DNA from: Carnobacteriaceae bacterium zg-84
GTDB taxonomy: Bacteria; Bacillota; Bacilli; Lactobacillales; Aerococcaceae
NCBI GenBank assembly: GCA_013874835.1
Contig: CP059430.1
Location: 310,001-374,000, forward strand
Direction: 5' to 3'
DNA: 64,000 nt
A program made the position numbers and the translations under genes. Below are positions 9,328 through 18,851 of this stretch, one piece after another. The notes under the pieces were generated by a model. That model was not told where the DNA came from. It saw nothing but the letters and a program-made list of their open reading frames with translations, and did no database searches. Every line of letters begins with the position of its first letter. Position 1 is the stretch's first letter.

Positions 9328-9825
9328 ATGTCACACAAAAGAAAAGGGCAAGTATGGATAGGAATTGCCATTACCATTATGGCATTTTTGTTTTACATGT
9401 CATCTAAGCCATATCATGAACAAAGTTTAGTGTCGCCTTTAGAAAAATTACTTTCTCATTTTCCATTTATAGATACATTCAGTCATATTTCTTTTTTATA
9501 TGGTGGAAAAGAGATAAGTATTCAAGCGAATGGCTATATTGCTTTTATTGAATTTTTCATTCGGAAATTTGCTCATTTTATGAGTTTTTTTATATTAGGA
9601 TATGCCTGGTTTAAAGGATTGAAAGTGTATATAAAAGATAGAAAAATTGTCTTTTTTCTTGCATTGATTTTATGTATATTCTATGCGGGTTTTGATGAAT
9701 TTCATCAAAGTTTAACACCAAATCGTACACCACTTTTAGAAGATGTTATTTTAGATTCAAGTGGAGCGTTTCTAGCTATTCTATGGTCTATGATTTTCTC
9801 AAAAATTACACGAAAACATCGGTAA
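9328..9825 (+). CDS. VanZ-family membrane protein
   Basis: 165 residues from ATG 9328, with GGAGG at 9319-9323. The longer frame from 9268 runs through the preceding terminator and is rejected. Hydrophobic helices lie near residues 10-24, 75-95, 107-127 and 138-158. The conserved VanZ features are present: a F.RKFAHF.SFFILG segment and the acidic pattern YAGFDEFHQSLTPNRT followed by LEDVILDSSGAF. VanZ-like proteins are often linked to glycopeptide tolerance or wall stress, but most have no proven function. Confidence 0.88.
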   Translation: MSHKRKGQVWIGIAITIMAFLFYMSSKPYHEQSLVSPLEKLLSHFPFIDTFSHISFLYGGKEISIQANGYIAFIEFFIRKFAHFMSFFILGYAWFKGLKVYIKDRKIVFFLALILCIFYAGFDEFHQSLTPNRTPLLEDVILDSSGAFLAILWSMIFSKITRKHR

Positions 9826-9839
9826 ACGATAAAGATTTA

Positions 9840-9848
9840 TGCTATAAT
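9840..9848 (+). promoter_or_regulatory. Extended -10 promoter for tdk operon
   Basis: TGC followed by TATAAT (9843-9848), 31 bp before tdk. The -35 region is poor, consistent with an extended -10 promoter. Confidence 0.5.
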
Positions 9849-9879
9849 AAATCGTTGTATATAGAAAAGGAGTATAAAT

Positions 9880-10464
9880 ATGGCGCAATTATTTTTTAGA
9901 TATGGTGCAATGAATTCAGGAAAAACAATTGAAATTTTAAAAGTTGCCCATAATTATGAAGAACAAAATAAAGCTGTTGTTATTATGACGAGTGCAATAG
10001 ATAATCGAGATGAGATCGGATATGTTTCTAGTCGTATCGGCTTGCGTCGAGAAGCTATAGCCATTTATGACGAAACGAATATTTTTGATTATATTGCAAT
10101 GTTAGAGATTGTGCCATACTGTGTGTTGATTGATGAAGCACAATTTTTGAAAAAAGAACATGTCTTACAACTAGCTAAAATTGTTGATAAATTGAATATT
10201 CCTGTTATGGCATTTGGTCTAAAAAATGACTTTAGAAATGAATTATTTGAAGGATCACAATATTTATTATTACAAGCAGATAAAATTGAAGAAATGAAAA
10301 CTATTTGTTGGTTTTGTCATAAAAAAGCAATTATGAATATGCGTGTTGTGGACGGAAAAGCCATTTATACAGGAGAACAAATACAAATAGGTGGGAATGA
10401 ATCTTATTATCCAGTTTGTCGTAAACATTATCATCACCCACCAATAAACGAAAATAAGGAGTAA
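9880..10464 (+). CDS. tdk: Thymidine kinase
   Basis: Type II thymidine kinase, phosphorylating thymidine with ATP for dTTP salvage in the cytoplasm. 194 residues, standard length. The P-loop GAMNSGKT is at residues 9-16, the Walker B-like [13 protein letters not shown] follows near residue 85, and the C-terminal zinc site is formed by CWFCHKKA and CRKH. Three bases separate its stop from prfA. The order tdk-prfA-prmC-ywlC is conserved in Firmicutes. Confidence 0.96.
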   Translation: MAQLFFRYGAMNSGKTIEILKVAHNYEEQNKAVVIMTSAIDNRDEIGYVSSRIGLRREAIAIYDETNIFDYIAMLEIVPYCVLIDEAQFLKKEHVLQLAKIVDKLNIPVMAFGLKNDFRNELFEGSQYLLLQADKIEEMKTICWFCHKKAIMNMRVVDGKAIYTGEQIQIGGNESYYPVCRKHYHHPPINENKE

Positions 10465-10467
10465 AAT

Positions 10468-11544
10468 ATGTTTGATCAATTAGAAAGTTTAATTATACGA
10501 TATGAAGAGTTATCTGAATTGATGAGTGATCCAGATGTTATTGCTGATACAAAACGTTTTATGGCATTGACAAAGGAAGAAGCTGGACTTCGTGAAAAAG
10601 TAGCAACGTATAAACGTTACAAAGACGTCGTACAAAGTATTTCAGATACAGAAGAAATGCTTGGTGAAAATTTAGATGCAGACATGGCTGAATTAGCGAA
10701 AGAAGAATTGTCTAATTTGAAAAAAGAAAAAGAAAAATTAGAAGAAGATATTAAAATTATGATGTTACCAAGTGATCCAAATGATCAAAAAAATATCATT
10801 ATGGAAATACGTGGTGCTGCTGGTGGAGATGAAGCAGCATTATTTGCTGGAAGTTTATTCAATATGTATCAAAAATATGCTGTAGCACAAGGATGGCGCG
10901 TAGAAGTAATGGACGCTAATATTACAGGAATTGGTGGCTATAAAGAAATTACATTGATGATTACAGGAGATAAAGTTTATTCCAAGTTAAAATATGAAAG
11001 TGGTGCACATCGTGTACAACGTGTTCCTGAAACAGAATCTCAAGGCCGTGTTCATACGTCTACAGCGACAGTTGTTGTCATGCCAGAAGCAGAAGAAGTC
11101 GAAGTGGATATTGCTGAAAAAGATATTCGTGTGGATATTTATCATGCGAGTGGAGCTGGTGGACAGCACGTGAATAAAACAGCATCTGCTGTTCGTTTGA
11201 CACATTTACCAACAGGTATTGTTGTTGCTATGCAAGATGAGCGTTCTCAGTTGAAAAACCGTGAAAAAGCAATGAAAGTATTGCGTGCTCGTGTATATGA
11301 TCAGTTACAACAAGAAGCACAATCAGAATACGACGCTAATCGTAAATCAGCGGTCGGAACAGGAGATCGTTCAGAACGTATTCGTACATACAATTTCCCA
11401 CAAAATCGTGTAACAGACCATCGTATCGGATTAACGATTCAAAAACTAGATCAAATTCTATCTGGAAAATTAGATGAAGTTGTTGATGCATTAGTGTTGT
11501 ATGATCAAACGAAAAAATTAGAAGAGTTAAATAATGGAAACTAA
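10468..11544 (+). CDS. prfA: Peptide chain release factor 1
   Basis: Recognises UAA and UAG stop codons on the ribosome and triggers peptide release. 358 residues, the normal RF1 length. The catalytic GGQ is at residues 231-233 within [15 protein letters not shown], and the preceding segment [17 protein letters not shown] is conserved in RF1. Its last 11 bases overlap the start of prmC, whose product methylates the GGQ glutamine; the two genes are almost certainly translationally coupled. Confidence 0.97.
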   Translation: MFDQLESLIIRYEELSELMSDPDVIADTKRFMALTKEEAGLREKVATYKRYKDVVQSISDTEEMLGENLDADMAELAKEELSNLKKEKEKLEEDIKIMMLPSDPNDQKNIIMEIRGAAGGDEAALFAGSLFNMYQKYAVAQGWRVEVMDANITGIGGYKEITLMITGDKVYSKLKYESGAHRVQRVPETESQGRVHTSTATVVVMPEAEEVEVDIAEKDIRVDIYHASGAGGQHVNKTASAVRLTHLPTGIVVAMQDERSQLKNREKAMKVLRARVYDQLQQEAQSEYDANRKSAVGTGDRSERIRTYNFPQNRVTDHRIGLTIQKLDQILSGKLDEVVDALVLYDQTKKLEELNNGN

Positions 11545-12370
11545 TTATGCTACGTTCATAAAAAAGGCACAATTAGAGTATAGTCATAGACCTGATTTAG
11601 TTGAACGATTACTATGTGACCGATTAGATTGGACAAAATCAGATTTGATATACCACTTACAAGATAATGTGCCAAAAACAATACAAGAGCAGTTTTTCAA
11701 GGATTTTGAAAAATTAAAACAAGGTGTTCCTTTACAATATATTGTTGGCAAAGAATGGTTTTATGGACGAGAGTTTATGGTGACAAAAGATACACTTATT
11801 CCACGTCCGGAAACGGAATTACTTGTTGAGCAAGTATTAAATCGCATACCGATAGACGCACAGATAAAGGTATTGGATATTGGAACGGGGACGGGTATTA
11901 TCGGTCTTACTATAAAATTAGAAAGACCGAATAGTCTAGTTGATATGGTTGATATTTCTAAAGAGGCATTATGTGTGGCAACACATAATGCCAAACAGTT
12001 ACATGCCGATGTACATTGTTTTGAAAGTGATGTATGTTCTTCGGTTACGGAGCAATATGATGTGATTGTAAGTAATCCCCCTTATATTAGCCATGATGAA
12101 GTATGTGATATGGATGATAGTGTTTTACAATATGAGCCACACCTTGCATTATTTGCACAAAATAATGGCTATGCCATTTATGAAGTTTTGGCAAAACAAT
12201 TACCTGCTGTGTTAGCAAAGAATGGTTGTGTATTATTAGAAATCGGGTATCAACAAGCAGAAAAACTAAAGAAACTATTTCAACAATCTTTTCCAGATAA
12301 ATACATTAGTGTATTAAAAGATTATATGGGGTTGGATAGAATGTTAATCATTGAGGAGAGAAGAATATGA
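11534..12370 (+). CDS. prmC: Release factor glutamine methyltransferase
   Basis: SAM-dependent methylation of the GGQ glutamine of release factors. 278 residues. The SAM-binding motif [15 protein letters not shown] is central, and the catalytic NPPY motif is at residues 181-184 in [11 protein letters not shown]. The N-terminal helical domain, with [16 protein letters not shown] and [14 protein letters not shown], is typical. It overlaps prfA by 11 bp at the start and ywlC by 4 bp at the end. Confidence 0.96.
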   Translation: METNYATFIKKAQLEYSHRPDLVERLLCDRLDWTKSDLIYHLQDNVPKTIQEQFFKDFEKLKQGVPLQYIVGKEWFYGREFMVTKDTLIPRPETELLVEQVLNRIPIDAQIKVLDIGTGTGIIGLTIKLERPNSLVDMVDISKEALCVATHNAKQLHADVHCFESDVCSSVTEQYDVIVSNPPYISHDEVCDMDDSVLQYEPHLALFAQNNGYAIYEVLAKQLPAVLAKNGCVLLEIGYQQAEKLKKLFQQSFPDKYISVLKDYMGLDRMLIIEERRI

Positions 12371-13404
12371 GAACAGAATTGATTACATTGGATCAAATAG
12401 ATGAAGCTGTCCGTTTGTTGCAAAATGGGCATATTGTAGCTTTTCCAACGGAAACGGTGTATGGTTTGGGAGCGATTGCCAATAATGAAATAGCTGTGAA
12501 ACGTATTTATGAAGTAAAGGGACGTCCTAGTGATAATCCTTTAATTGTTCATGTTGCAACAAAAGATGTATCGCCTTATATTGTCAATCCTCCAGAATAT
12601 TTACCTCGATTAGTTGAAACATTCTGGCCAGGACCTTTAACAATCATTTGTCACATTAAAGAAAATGTATTTGCACCTGCTATCTCATCTGGTCGAAAAA
12701 CGGTGGCGTTGCGTATGCCGAATCATTCTACGACTTTAGAATTGATTGATAAAGTAGGTTTTCCTTTGGTAGGACCAAGTGCCAATACGTCAGGGAAGCC
12801 AAGTCCGACACGTGCAGCTCATGTTTTGGATGACTTTTTTGGAAAAATTGAAGGGGTTTTATATGGTGAAAATGCATCAATAGGAATTGAATCAACAGTA
12901 GTAGATTTAACAAATCCTAAAGGCATTGTTATTTTAAGACCGGGGGCTATTACAAAAGAAGAGTTAATGAAATATGAATTTCCTGTTTTTGATATGGAAG
13001 AAAAAATATTAAAAGCAGAGGATATTCCTATGGCTCCGGGAATGAAATATAAACATTATGCACCAAGACAACCTATTTATTTGGTAGATTCTCAAAGTCC
13101 AGAATTATGGGATTTAGCTATTCGCCATTTTCAATCTGAAAATAATCGTATTGGTATACTTGCTGATGAAAATTTAGTGGAGTGTTATCAAGAACAAGTC
13201 GTTCAAACATATAGTTTAGGTGGCATTGAAGATGTTGAAAGTGCATCAAAACATCTGTATGACGGGTTACGCTATTTTGATAAATCAAATGTAGATGTCA
13301 TACTCGCACAAGTGTATGAAAAAAAAGGTATGGGTATTGCTTTGATGAATCGTTTGGAAAAAGCGGCAGGAAATACTTATTTTATTGATGCAAAAGGAAA
13401 ATAA
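12367..13404 (+). CDS. ywlC: L-threonylcarbamoyladenylate synthase (Sua5/YwlC type)
   Basis: Makes threonylcarbamoyl-AMP from threonine, bicarbonate and ATP, the first step of the t6A37 modification of ANN-decoding tRNAs. 345 residues: an N-terminal YrdC domain (about 10-205; GHIVAFPTETVYGLGAIA, KGRPSDNPLIVHV, LVGPSANTSGKPSPT) plus the C-terminal Sua5 domain (PMAPGMKYKHYAPRQPIYLV and onward). The two-domain length identifies the Sua5 rather than the short TsaC form. Overlaps prmC by 4 bp (ATGA). Confidence 0.95.
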   Translation: MRTELITLDQIDEAVRLLQNGHIVAFPTETVYGLGAIANNEIAVKRIYEVKGRPSDNPLIVHVATKDVSPYIVNPPEYLPRLVETFWPGPLTIICHIKENVFAPAISSGRKTVALRMPNHSTTLELIDKVGFPLVGPSANTSGKPSPTRAAHVLDDFFGKIEGVLYGENASIGIESTVVDLTNPKGIVILRPGAITKEELMKYEFPVFDMEEKILKAEDIPMAPGMKYKHYAPRQPIYLVDSQSPELWDLAIRHFQSENNRIGILADENLVECYQEQVVQTYSLGGIEDVESASKHLYDGLRYFDKSNVDVILAQVYEKKGMGIALMNRLEKAAGNTYFIDAKGK

Positions 13405-13405
13405 T

Positions 13406-13858
13406 ATGCGAACAAAAGAACGTTATAAAACAAAAAGTGCTGTCTTTGTGATGTTTATTTATGATGATAAAGTATTATGCCAAAAACGACAAAATACAGG
13501 TTTTATGGATGGCTTTTATGATATGGGAGCCAGTGGACATGTTGAAGAGGGAGAGACATTAACGCAAGCAGCTAAAAGAGAAGTCAAAGAAGAATTAAAT
13601 ATTGATATTGATAAAGAACGTCTAAAATTAGTGACGACCATTCATCATAAAAGTGAGGATGAAGTGTATTATTATTTTTATTTTAGTTATATATTACATG
13701 CACAAGATGAATACGATTTTTCCATTAACGAACCAGAAAAAAACGAAAAATTGATATGGTTAAATATGTCACAATTACCAGAAGATGTAACGGTCTATAA
13801 TCGACAAGCTGTTGACAATTATTATCGTCATATTCCCTTATCAGAACTAGGTTTTTAA
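13406..13858 (+). CDS. NUDIX hydrolase
   Basis: 150 residues from ATG 13406, with AAGGAAA just upstream overlapping the end of ywlC; the frame could extend to 13385. The NUDIX box is clear: GHVEEGETLTQAAKREVKEE followed by LNI, with the usual Gly near the end replaced by Asn. These enzymes cleave nucleoside diphosphates linked to another group; here the substrate is unknown. It is the last gene of the tdk-prfA-prmC-ywlC cluster and is followed by a strong terminator. Confidence 0.9.
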   Translation: MRTKERYKTKSAVFVMFIYDDKVLCQKRQNTGFMDGFYDMGASGHVEEGETLTQAAKREVKEELNIDIDKERLKLVTTIHHKSEDEVYYYFYFSYILHAQDEYDFSINEPEKNEKLIWLNMSQLPEDVTVYNRQAVDNYYRHIPLSELGF

Positions 13859-13910
13859 TTATTAAATTATTAGAATATAAATCAATGACGAATAAATCAT
13901 ATATAGATAA

Positions 13911-13947
13911 GATAGTATATGGGTTAGCCTATATACTATCTTTTTTA
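13911..13947 (+). terminator. Rho-independent terminator after NUDIX gene
   Basis: Perfect 10-bp stem GATAGTATAT/ATATACTATC, loop of 10 bases, then six T. It closes the tdk-to-NUDIX unit. The remaining 170 bp up to the next promoter show no credible gene. Confidence 0.9.
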
Positions 13948-14120
13948 TTTTATGAAGAAGTCTTTGTAAGAAAAACAGACATTGGTGTATGAAAAAGTCA
14001 TACGGATAGTCATAAAAGAGGATAAATATACCATGAATAAATGAAATGCTTAATATAAAAGAATAAAACTTTTGTTGATGATTTTTAAAAAGGAATTGAT
14101 ACGATATTGCACAATAAGAA

Positions 14121-14150
14121 TTGCTCTTATTTTATGGAACGTGTTATAAT
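14121..14150 (+). promoter_or_regulatory. Promoter for metallophosphoesterase gene
   Basis: TTGCTC (14121-14126), an 18-bp spacer, and a perfect TATAAT (14145-14150), 27 bp before the ATG. Confidence 0.6.
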
Positions 14151-14176
14151 AAATTGACGAGTTTGGAGGCGTGAAA

Positions 14177-14902
14177 ATGAAAGAAAAGCTATTTATTGTT
14201 GGAGATATACATGGAGAATATGATTTATTAGAAAAATTATTACGGTATTGGAATGAAGAGGAGCAACAATTAGTTTTTTTAGGCGATTTGGCAGATAGAG
14301 GGCCAAAAACAAAGGAATGTTTTTTAAAAGTAAAAGAATTGGTTGATAGAAAAGGTGCGATTTGCATAAGTGGGAACCATGAGGATATTTTATTAAAATG
14401 GTTAGGGGATCCTCAAGAAAATATGGACTGGTATTTAAGAAATGGTGGTCAAGCAACGATTGAGGGATTGCTTTATAAAGGTGTATTGGAAGAAGAAACA
14501 CCTCAAGAAGCAGCATCTATGATACAAACAAGATACCCTGAGTTGATAACTTTTATTAAGGAATTACCTTTATATTACGAAACAGATTATTGTATTTGTG
14601 TGCATGCAGGTGTTAATTTTGATTTAGAAGACTGGCATCAAACATCTAGACGTGATTTTATTTGGATTCGTGAGCCTTTCCATCAAACAGAAAACACGCT
14701 TGGTAAACCAATTATTTTTGGGCACACACCTGTTCAATCTTTACACAGTCGTTTATTTGATACACATTTATGGTATCATAAAGGTAAGTTTGGTATCGAC
14801 GGTGGGGCTGTCTACAATGGTGCTTTACACGGATTGATTATATCTAAAAGTGGCGTAGAAGAACATCATCAAATCATTCATCCAAAACATCGTTGGGAAT
14901 AA
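14177..14902 (+). CDS. Metallophosphoesterase of the PrpE/Ser-Thr phosphatase-like family
   Basis: 241 residues from ATG 14177, chosen over GTG 14171 because GGAGG at 14165-14169 lies 7 bases from the ATG but only one base from the GTG. The PPP-type metal motifs are complete: GDIHGEYD (start), GDLADRGPK, SGNHED, a later CVHAGVNF, and FGHTPVQSL. Proteins of this group are symmetrical dinucleotidases or protein phosphatases; the sequence alone does not choose between them. Single-gene unit with its own promoter and terminator. Confidence 0.88.
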   Translation: MKEKLFIVGDIHGEYDLLEKLLRYWNEEEQQLVFLGDLADRGPKTKECFLKVKELVDRKGAICISGNHEDILLKWLGDPQENMDWYLRNGGQATIEGLLYKGVLEEETPQEAASMIQTRYPELITFIKELPLYYETDYCICVHAGVNFDLEDWHQTSRRDFIWIREPFHQTENTLGKPIIFGHTPVQSLHSRLFDTHLWYHKGKFGIDGGAVYNGALHGLIISKSGVEEHHQIIHPKHRWE

Positions 14903-14976
14903 CCTTTTTTCAAAAATTGTGTTGTTGATAAGAATAAAGTAGTGTGTCACTGGCATGATTTAATGATTGTCAATAT

Positions 14977-14999
14977 AGAGAGTGAAAACTCTCTTTTTA
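14977..14999 (+). terminator. Short terminator upstream of tex
   Basis: 7-bp stem AGAGAGT/ACTCTCT with GAAA loop and T run, closing the phosphatase gene 30 bp before tex. Confidence 0.75.
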
Positions 15000-15028
15000 T
15001 ATGCTAGAAAAGAATAGAAAGGAACGCT

Positions 15029-17194
15029 ATGGAAGAAAAAGTATTTTCATTAACAGTTAAAAAATTACCGCAATTTAAAGCAAATCAAATTCAAACAGTA
15101 TTATCATTATTAAAAGAAGGTAATACAGTTCCGTTCATTGCACGCTATCGTAAAGAAATGACTGGAGCATTAGACGAAGTACAAATTAGAGAAATCGAAG
15201 ACGTACATCATTATTTAGAAAATTTACTAAAACGTAAAGAAGAAGTACAACGATTGATTGAAGAACAAGGTAAACTAACACCTGAATTAGAACAAGCTAT
15301 TCAAAAAGCAGAAAAAATGCAACAATTAGAAGATATATATCGACCTTTTAAACAAAAAAGACGTACAAAAGCAACAATCGCTAAAGAAAAGGGATTAGAG
15401 CCATTCGCTTTATGGATATTGTCTAGCCCTAAAGATGCTAATATTGATGAAAAAGCGTGTCAATTTTTATCTGAAGAAGTAGAAACGATAGAAGATGCCT
15501 TAATAGGAGCACATGAAATTATAGCAGAAACAATTAGCGATACAGCAAAGTATCGTGAATGGATTAGACAATATACATTTAAATATGGTTCTATTGTGTC
15601 TACTGTAAAAGATGAGAGTAAAGATGAAAAACATGTTTATGAAATGTATTATGAGTTTCAAGAATTGGTTACTAAAATACGTCCTCATCGTGTTTTAGCA
15701 TTAAATCGTGGAGAAAAGGAAGATATTTTAAAAGTAGATGTTACTATTGATACGCAGAAAATTATGGAGTATTTGGAAAAACAGCTTATCAAATACCCTA
15801 ATAATGTTACTGCTGAATATATAAGAAAAGCAATCGAAGATGCTTATAAACGTTTTATTGCACCAAGTATTGAACGAGATATTCGTAATGAATTAACAGA
15901 AATAGCAGATACACAAGCCATTCAAGTATTTGGTGAAAACTTAAAAAATTTATTGTTACAACCACCAATGAAAGAACGTGTTATTTTAGGATTAGACCCA
16001 GCCTATCGAACAGGATGCAAATTAGCGATTATTGATGAAACAGGACGTGTACTGGCAAAAAGCGTGATTTATCCTCATAAACCAGCTCCAGAATATAAAC
16101 GACAAGAAGCTGGAAAAATTTTCTGCGACTTATTAGAAATGTATCATGTTACGATGATTGCGATTGGGAATGGAACAGCTAGTCGTGAATCTGAACAATT
16201 TGTTGCTACTCAGATTAAACAGTTAAATCGTCCAGTACACTATGTCATTGTGAATGAAGCAGGTGCATCCGTTTACTCTGCAAGTGATATTGCGAGATTG
16301 GAGTTTCCAGATTATCAAGTAGAAGAACGTAGTGCCGTGAGTATTGCACGTCGTTTACAAGATCCATTGGCAGAATTAGTAAAAATTGATCCTAAATCTG
16401 TAGGAGTTGGGCAATATCAACATGATGTTTCACAAAAACAACTAACAAATCAACTAGATTTTATTGTTGAAACAGTTGTGAACCAAGTAGGTGTTAATTT
16501 AAATACAGCGAGTGCTTCTTTATTACAATATGTTGCCGGTATGAATAAAACGATTGCGAATAATATTGTTGCTTATCGTGATGAGCATGGTGCCTTTAAA
16601 AATCGTTTTGAACTAAAAAAAGTCGCTAGACTAGGTGATAAAGCTTTTGAACAAGCAGCAGGATTTTTACGAGTGGTTGGTGGAGAAACGATATTGGATA
16701 ATACGCCAATACACCCAGAATCTTATACAGAAACCAAAGCATTATTGCATGCATTTAACATTCAAATAGATGCTCTTGGACAAGAAGAAACAACAGATGT
16801 TTTAAAAACGATTGATGTTGAAAAAGCAACACATCTAACAGGATTAGGACAAGAAACCGTCACAGATATTTTAGAAGCACTACAAAAGCCGGGTAGAGAT
16901 ATGCGTGATGATATACCCGCACCAATTTTAAGAAGTGATGTCATGACAATGGAAGATTTAAAAGTCGGCATGTCACTAGAGGGTACAGTTCGAAATGTTG
17001 TTGATTTTGGTGCTTTTGTAGATATTGGTGTAAAACAAGATGGGCTTGTTCATCTATCTAAAATGAGTCAAAAATTTGTAAAATCTGCCAGCGATATTGT
17101 GTCTGTTGGTGATATAGTAACGGTATGGATTGATGCCGTCGATATAGTAAAAAACAGAATTTCTTTAAGTATGGTACCTTTAGATGACAAATGA
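15029..17194 (+). CDS. tex: Tex family RNA-binding transcription accessory protein
   Basis: 721 residues, normal for Tex/YhgF. N-terminal helical region with NTVPFIARYRKEMTGALDE, then a YqgF-like RNase H fold (VILGLDPAYRTGCKLAIIDE), a helix-hairpin-helix region (VGVNLNTASASLLQYVAGMN), and a C-terminal S1 RNA-binding domain from about residue 645 (MSLEGTVRNVVDFGAFVDIG). It is thought to bind nucleic acid and associate with transcription. It overlaps the downstream SprT-family gene by 11 bp, an arrangement matching ydcI-ydcK in Bacillus subtilis. Confidence 0.95.
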   Translation: MEEKVFSLTVKKLPQFKANQIQTVLSLLKEGNTVPFIARYRKEMTGALDEVQIREIEDVHHYLENLLKRKEEVQRLIEEQGKLTPELEQAIQKAEKMQQLEDIYRPFKQKRRTKATIAKEKGLEPFALWILSSPKDANIDEKACQFLSEEVETIEDALIGAHEIIAETISDTAKYREWIRQYTFKYGSIVSTVKDESKDEKHVYEMYYEFQELVTKIRPHRVLALNRGEKEDILKVDVTIDTQKIMEYLEKQLIKYPNNVTAEYIRKAIEDAYKRFIAPSIERDIRNELTEIADTQAIQVFGENLKNLLLQPPMKERVILGLDPAYRTGCKLAIIDETGRVLAKSVIYPHKPAPEYKRQEAGKIFCDLLEMYHVTMIAIGNGTASRESEQFVATQIKQLNRPVHYVIVNEAGASVYSASDIARLEFPDYQVEERSAVSIARRLQDPLAELVKIDPKSVGVGQYQHDVSQKQLTNQLDFIVETVVNQVGVNLNTASASLLQYVAGMNKTIANNIVAYRDEHGAFKNRFELKKVARLGDKAFEQAAGFLRVVGGETILDNTPIHPESYTETKALLHAFNIQIDALGQEETTDVLKTIDVEKATHLTGLGQETVTDILEALQKPGRDMRDDIPAPILRSDVMTMEDLKVGMSLEGTVRNVVDFGAFVDIGVKQDGLVHLSKMSQKFVKSASDIVSVGDIVTVWIDAVDIVKNRISLSMVPLDDK

Positions 17195-17627
17195 GGAACT
17201 ACAAAAACTTGTTGAATGTATCTCTTTGACATTTTTTAAACAGCCATTTGTTCATCAAGCAATTTTTAACCCTCGACTAAAAACAACGGGTGGCAGGTAT
17301 CATCTTAAAACACATAATTTAGATTTTAATCCCAAAATAGTAGTTGTATTTGGAAAAGATGAATTGATTGGTGTTATTAAGCACGAATTATGTCATTATC
17401 ATCTACATTTACAAGGTTTAGGATATAAGCATCAAGACAAAGATTTTAAACAATTATTAAAACAAGTTGGTGGCAGTCGCTACGTCAAAAATGTCAATCA
17501 AAAACAACCAAAATATACTTATCAATGTACCGGTTGCCAACAAGTGATTTATCGACAACGACGATTTAATGTGTCGAAATACATTTGTTCAAAATGTCGT
17601 CATTCATTTAAAGAAATCCCATTTTAA
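17184..17627 (+). CDS. SprT-family zinc metalloprotease-like protein
   Basis: 147 residues. The zinc-protease motif HELCHYH is at residues 67-73, and a C-terminal zinc ribbon is formed by CTGCQ and CSKCRH, the domain order of SprT/Spartan-like proteins. Eukaryotic Spartan removes DNA-protein crosslinks; the bacterial role is not established. It overlaps the end of tex by 11 bp and is followed by a terminator, so the two genes form a unit. Confidence 0.92.
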   Translation: MTNEELQKLVECISLTFFKQPFVHQAIFNPRLKTTGGRYHLKTHNLDFNPKIVVVFGKDELIGVIKHELCHYHLHLQGLGYKHQDKDFKQLLKQVGGSRYVKNVNQKQPKYTYQCTGCQQVIYRQRRFNVSKYICSKCRHSFKEIPF

Positions 17628-17660
17628 GAGTGAAAAACTTTATGAAATGGGGTTTTTATT
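17614..17660 (+). terminator. Terminator after sprT-family gene
   Basis: CCCATTT pairs with AAATGGG across a loop of about 20 bases, followed by TTTTTATTTT. The 5' arm overlaps the last codons. Confidence 0.7.
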
Positions 17661-17783
17661 TTGCTTTTTTGATGAATTTTAATGGCATGTGGGAATTTTC
17701 TTTTTTTGTAACAAAATCATGACAAAAATAACAAAAGTGTAACATCGGAAAATTTATGTAACAGAGATATTAAAGATATATAA

Positions 17784-17799
17784 AAGAAAACGTTTTCTT
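17784..17799. promoter_or_regulatory. 16-bp perfect palindrome, cre-like
   Basis: AAGAAAACGTTTTCTT is perfectly self-complementary and matches the CcpA cre core (GAAAACGTTTTC) except for one expected T. It lies 180 bp upstream of the LysM protein gene, in a 350-bp gene-free stretch (17628-17978). A second imperfect inverted repeat, GAAATC...GATTTC, is close to the ribosome site (about 17927-17958). Binding by CcpA is inference. Confidence 0.45.
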
Positions 17800-17978
17800 G
17801 TTTTAAACAAAAAACTTTTTGTGCTAGCATGACAAGGTGATTAGAACATCACTAATTTTTGTATAGTTAAAATACAAAACGTTATTTGCTAAATAAAAGA
17901 TAAAAAGAGCAAATAAGTAAAAATGAAATCAAAACATCGAAGAACGTTTCGATTTCAAAAAGAAATGGAGATTATATC

Positions 17979-18692
17979 ATGCATTTAAAAAAATTATATA
18001 AAAAGATGTTATCAAAAACAGCAGTAGCGATGACGATACTAACAATGACAGCAATGTTTATACCACAGTCAGTAACAGTACATGCAGAATCGACTGTTAA
18101 ATTATGGGAACCAAGAAGTATTCAACACATTAGACAAAGTATCCAAAAAACAAACGAAGGAATGCAACAATATACCGTTCAATTTGGAGATACACTATTT
18201 GGTATTTCATGGGCAACAAATATTCCTTTTTACCAATTATTACGTTTGAATGATGTGTCGGATGGACAATTACTAAAAATTGGGACTGTTTTAACACTGA
18301 ATGAAGACGAAACACAATTAACGATTGAAAGGGAAGATTATAATAAAGTATATGATTTAAATACAGGGAAAGAGATTGAACAAGTAGAATTTATTGAAAA
18401 TCCCGTTTTAACTCCAGCAAGTTATTCATTAAATCAATTTATGTTTTTAGGAATTATTAACTGGAGTGGTTATAAATTTACATATTATTCACAATCAGTC
18501 TTACCAGGAGGCGGATTGCGCATCCCAGGGCGTCATGTCAATGCGAATGGATATGTTGTTGACGGAGATGGTTATATTGTTTTAGCAAATAATGCACCTA
18601 TTGGGACAGTAATTGATACACCATTTGGTGCAAAAGGAAAAGTGTATGATCGAGGAACCGTAGGTAATCATTTTGATGTATATATTCGATAA
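17979..18692 (+). CDS. Secreted LysM protein with 3D-like C-terminal domain
   Basis: 237 residues. Signal peptide about 1-36 (KK start, hydrophobic core AVAMTILTMTAMF, cleavage after VHA). One LysM peptidoglycan-binding domain at about 65-108 (YTVQFGDTLFGISWATNIP...). The C-terminal part from about 165, with TYYSQSVLPGGGLRIPGRH, GYVVDGDGYIVLA, and KGKVYDRGTVGNHFDVYIR, resembles the double-psi beta-barrel 3D domain of Rpf/Sps-like wall enzymes. It is probably a peptidoglycan-associated muralytic or remodelling protein. A long leader with palindromes suggests regulated expression. Confidence 0.82.
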   Translation: MHLKKLYKKMLSKTAVAMTILTMTAMFIPQSVTVHAESTVKLWEPRSIQHIRQSIQKTNEGMQQYTVQFGDTLFGISWATNIPFYQLLRLNDVSDGQLLKIGTVLTLNEDETQLTIEREDYNKVYDLNTGKEIEQVEFIENPVLTPASYSLNQFMFLGIINWSGYKFTYYSQSVLPGGGLRIPGRHVNANGYVVDGDGYIVLANNAPIGTVIDTPFGAKGKVYDRGTVGNHFDVYIR

Positions 18693-18790
18693 TATAGATA
18701 GTCTGTAGAGAATTTAGATTTAAATAAGAAATAGGCTATACATCTTTTACATTCATTAAGTATATTTAAAACATACAATGATATTAACAG

Positions 18791-18840
18791 AAAAGAAGCG
18801 ATATCCTAATATCTAAAAATGTTAGGATACTGCTTCTTTT
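18791..18840. terminator. Bidirectional terminator
   Basis: Stem AAAAGAAGC..TATCCTAA with TTAGGATA..GCTTCTTTT, between the convergent LysM and HAD genes, with T runs on both strands. Confidence 0.88.
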
Positions 18841-18851
18841 AATATATGTAG

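Noticed and set aside
13948-14120. Small gene or RNA before the phosphatase gene
   Set aside because: Only very short frames and no stable fold beyond the upstream terminator were seen.
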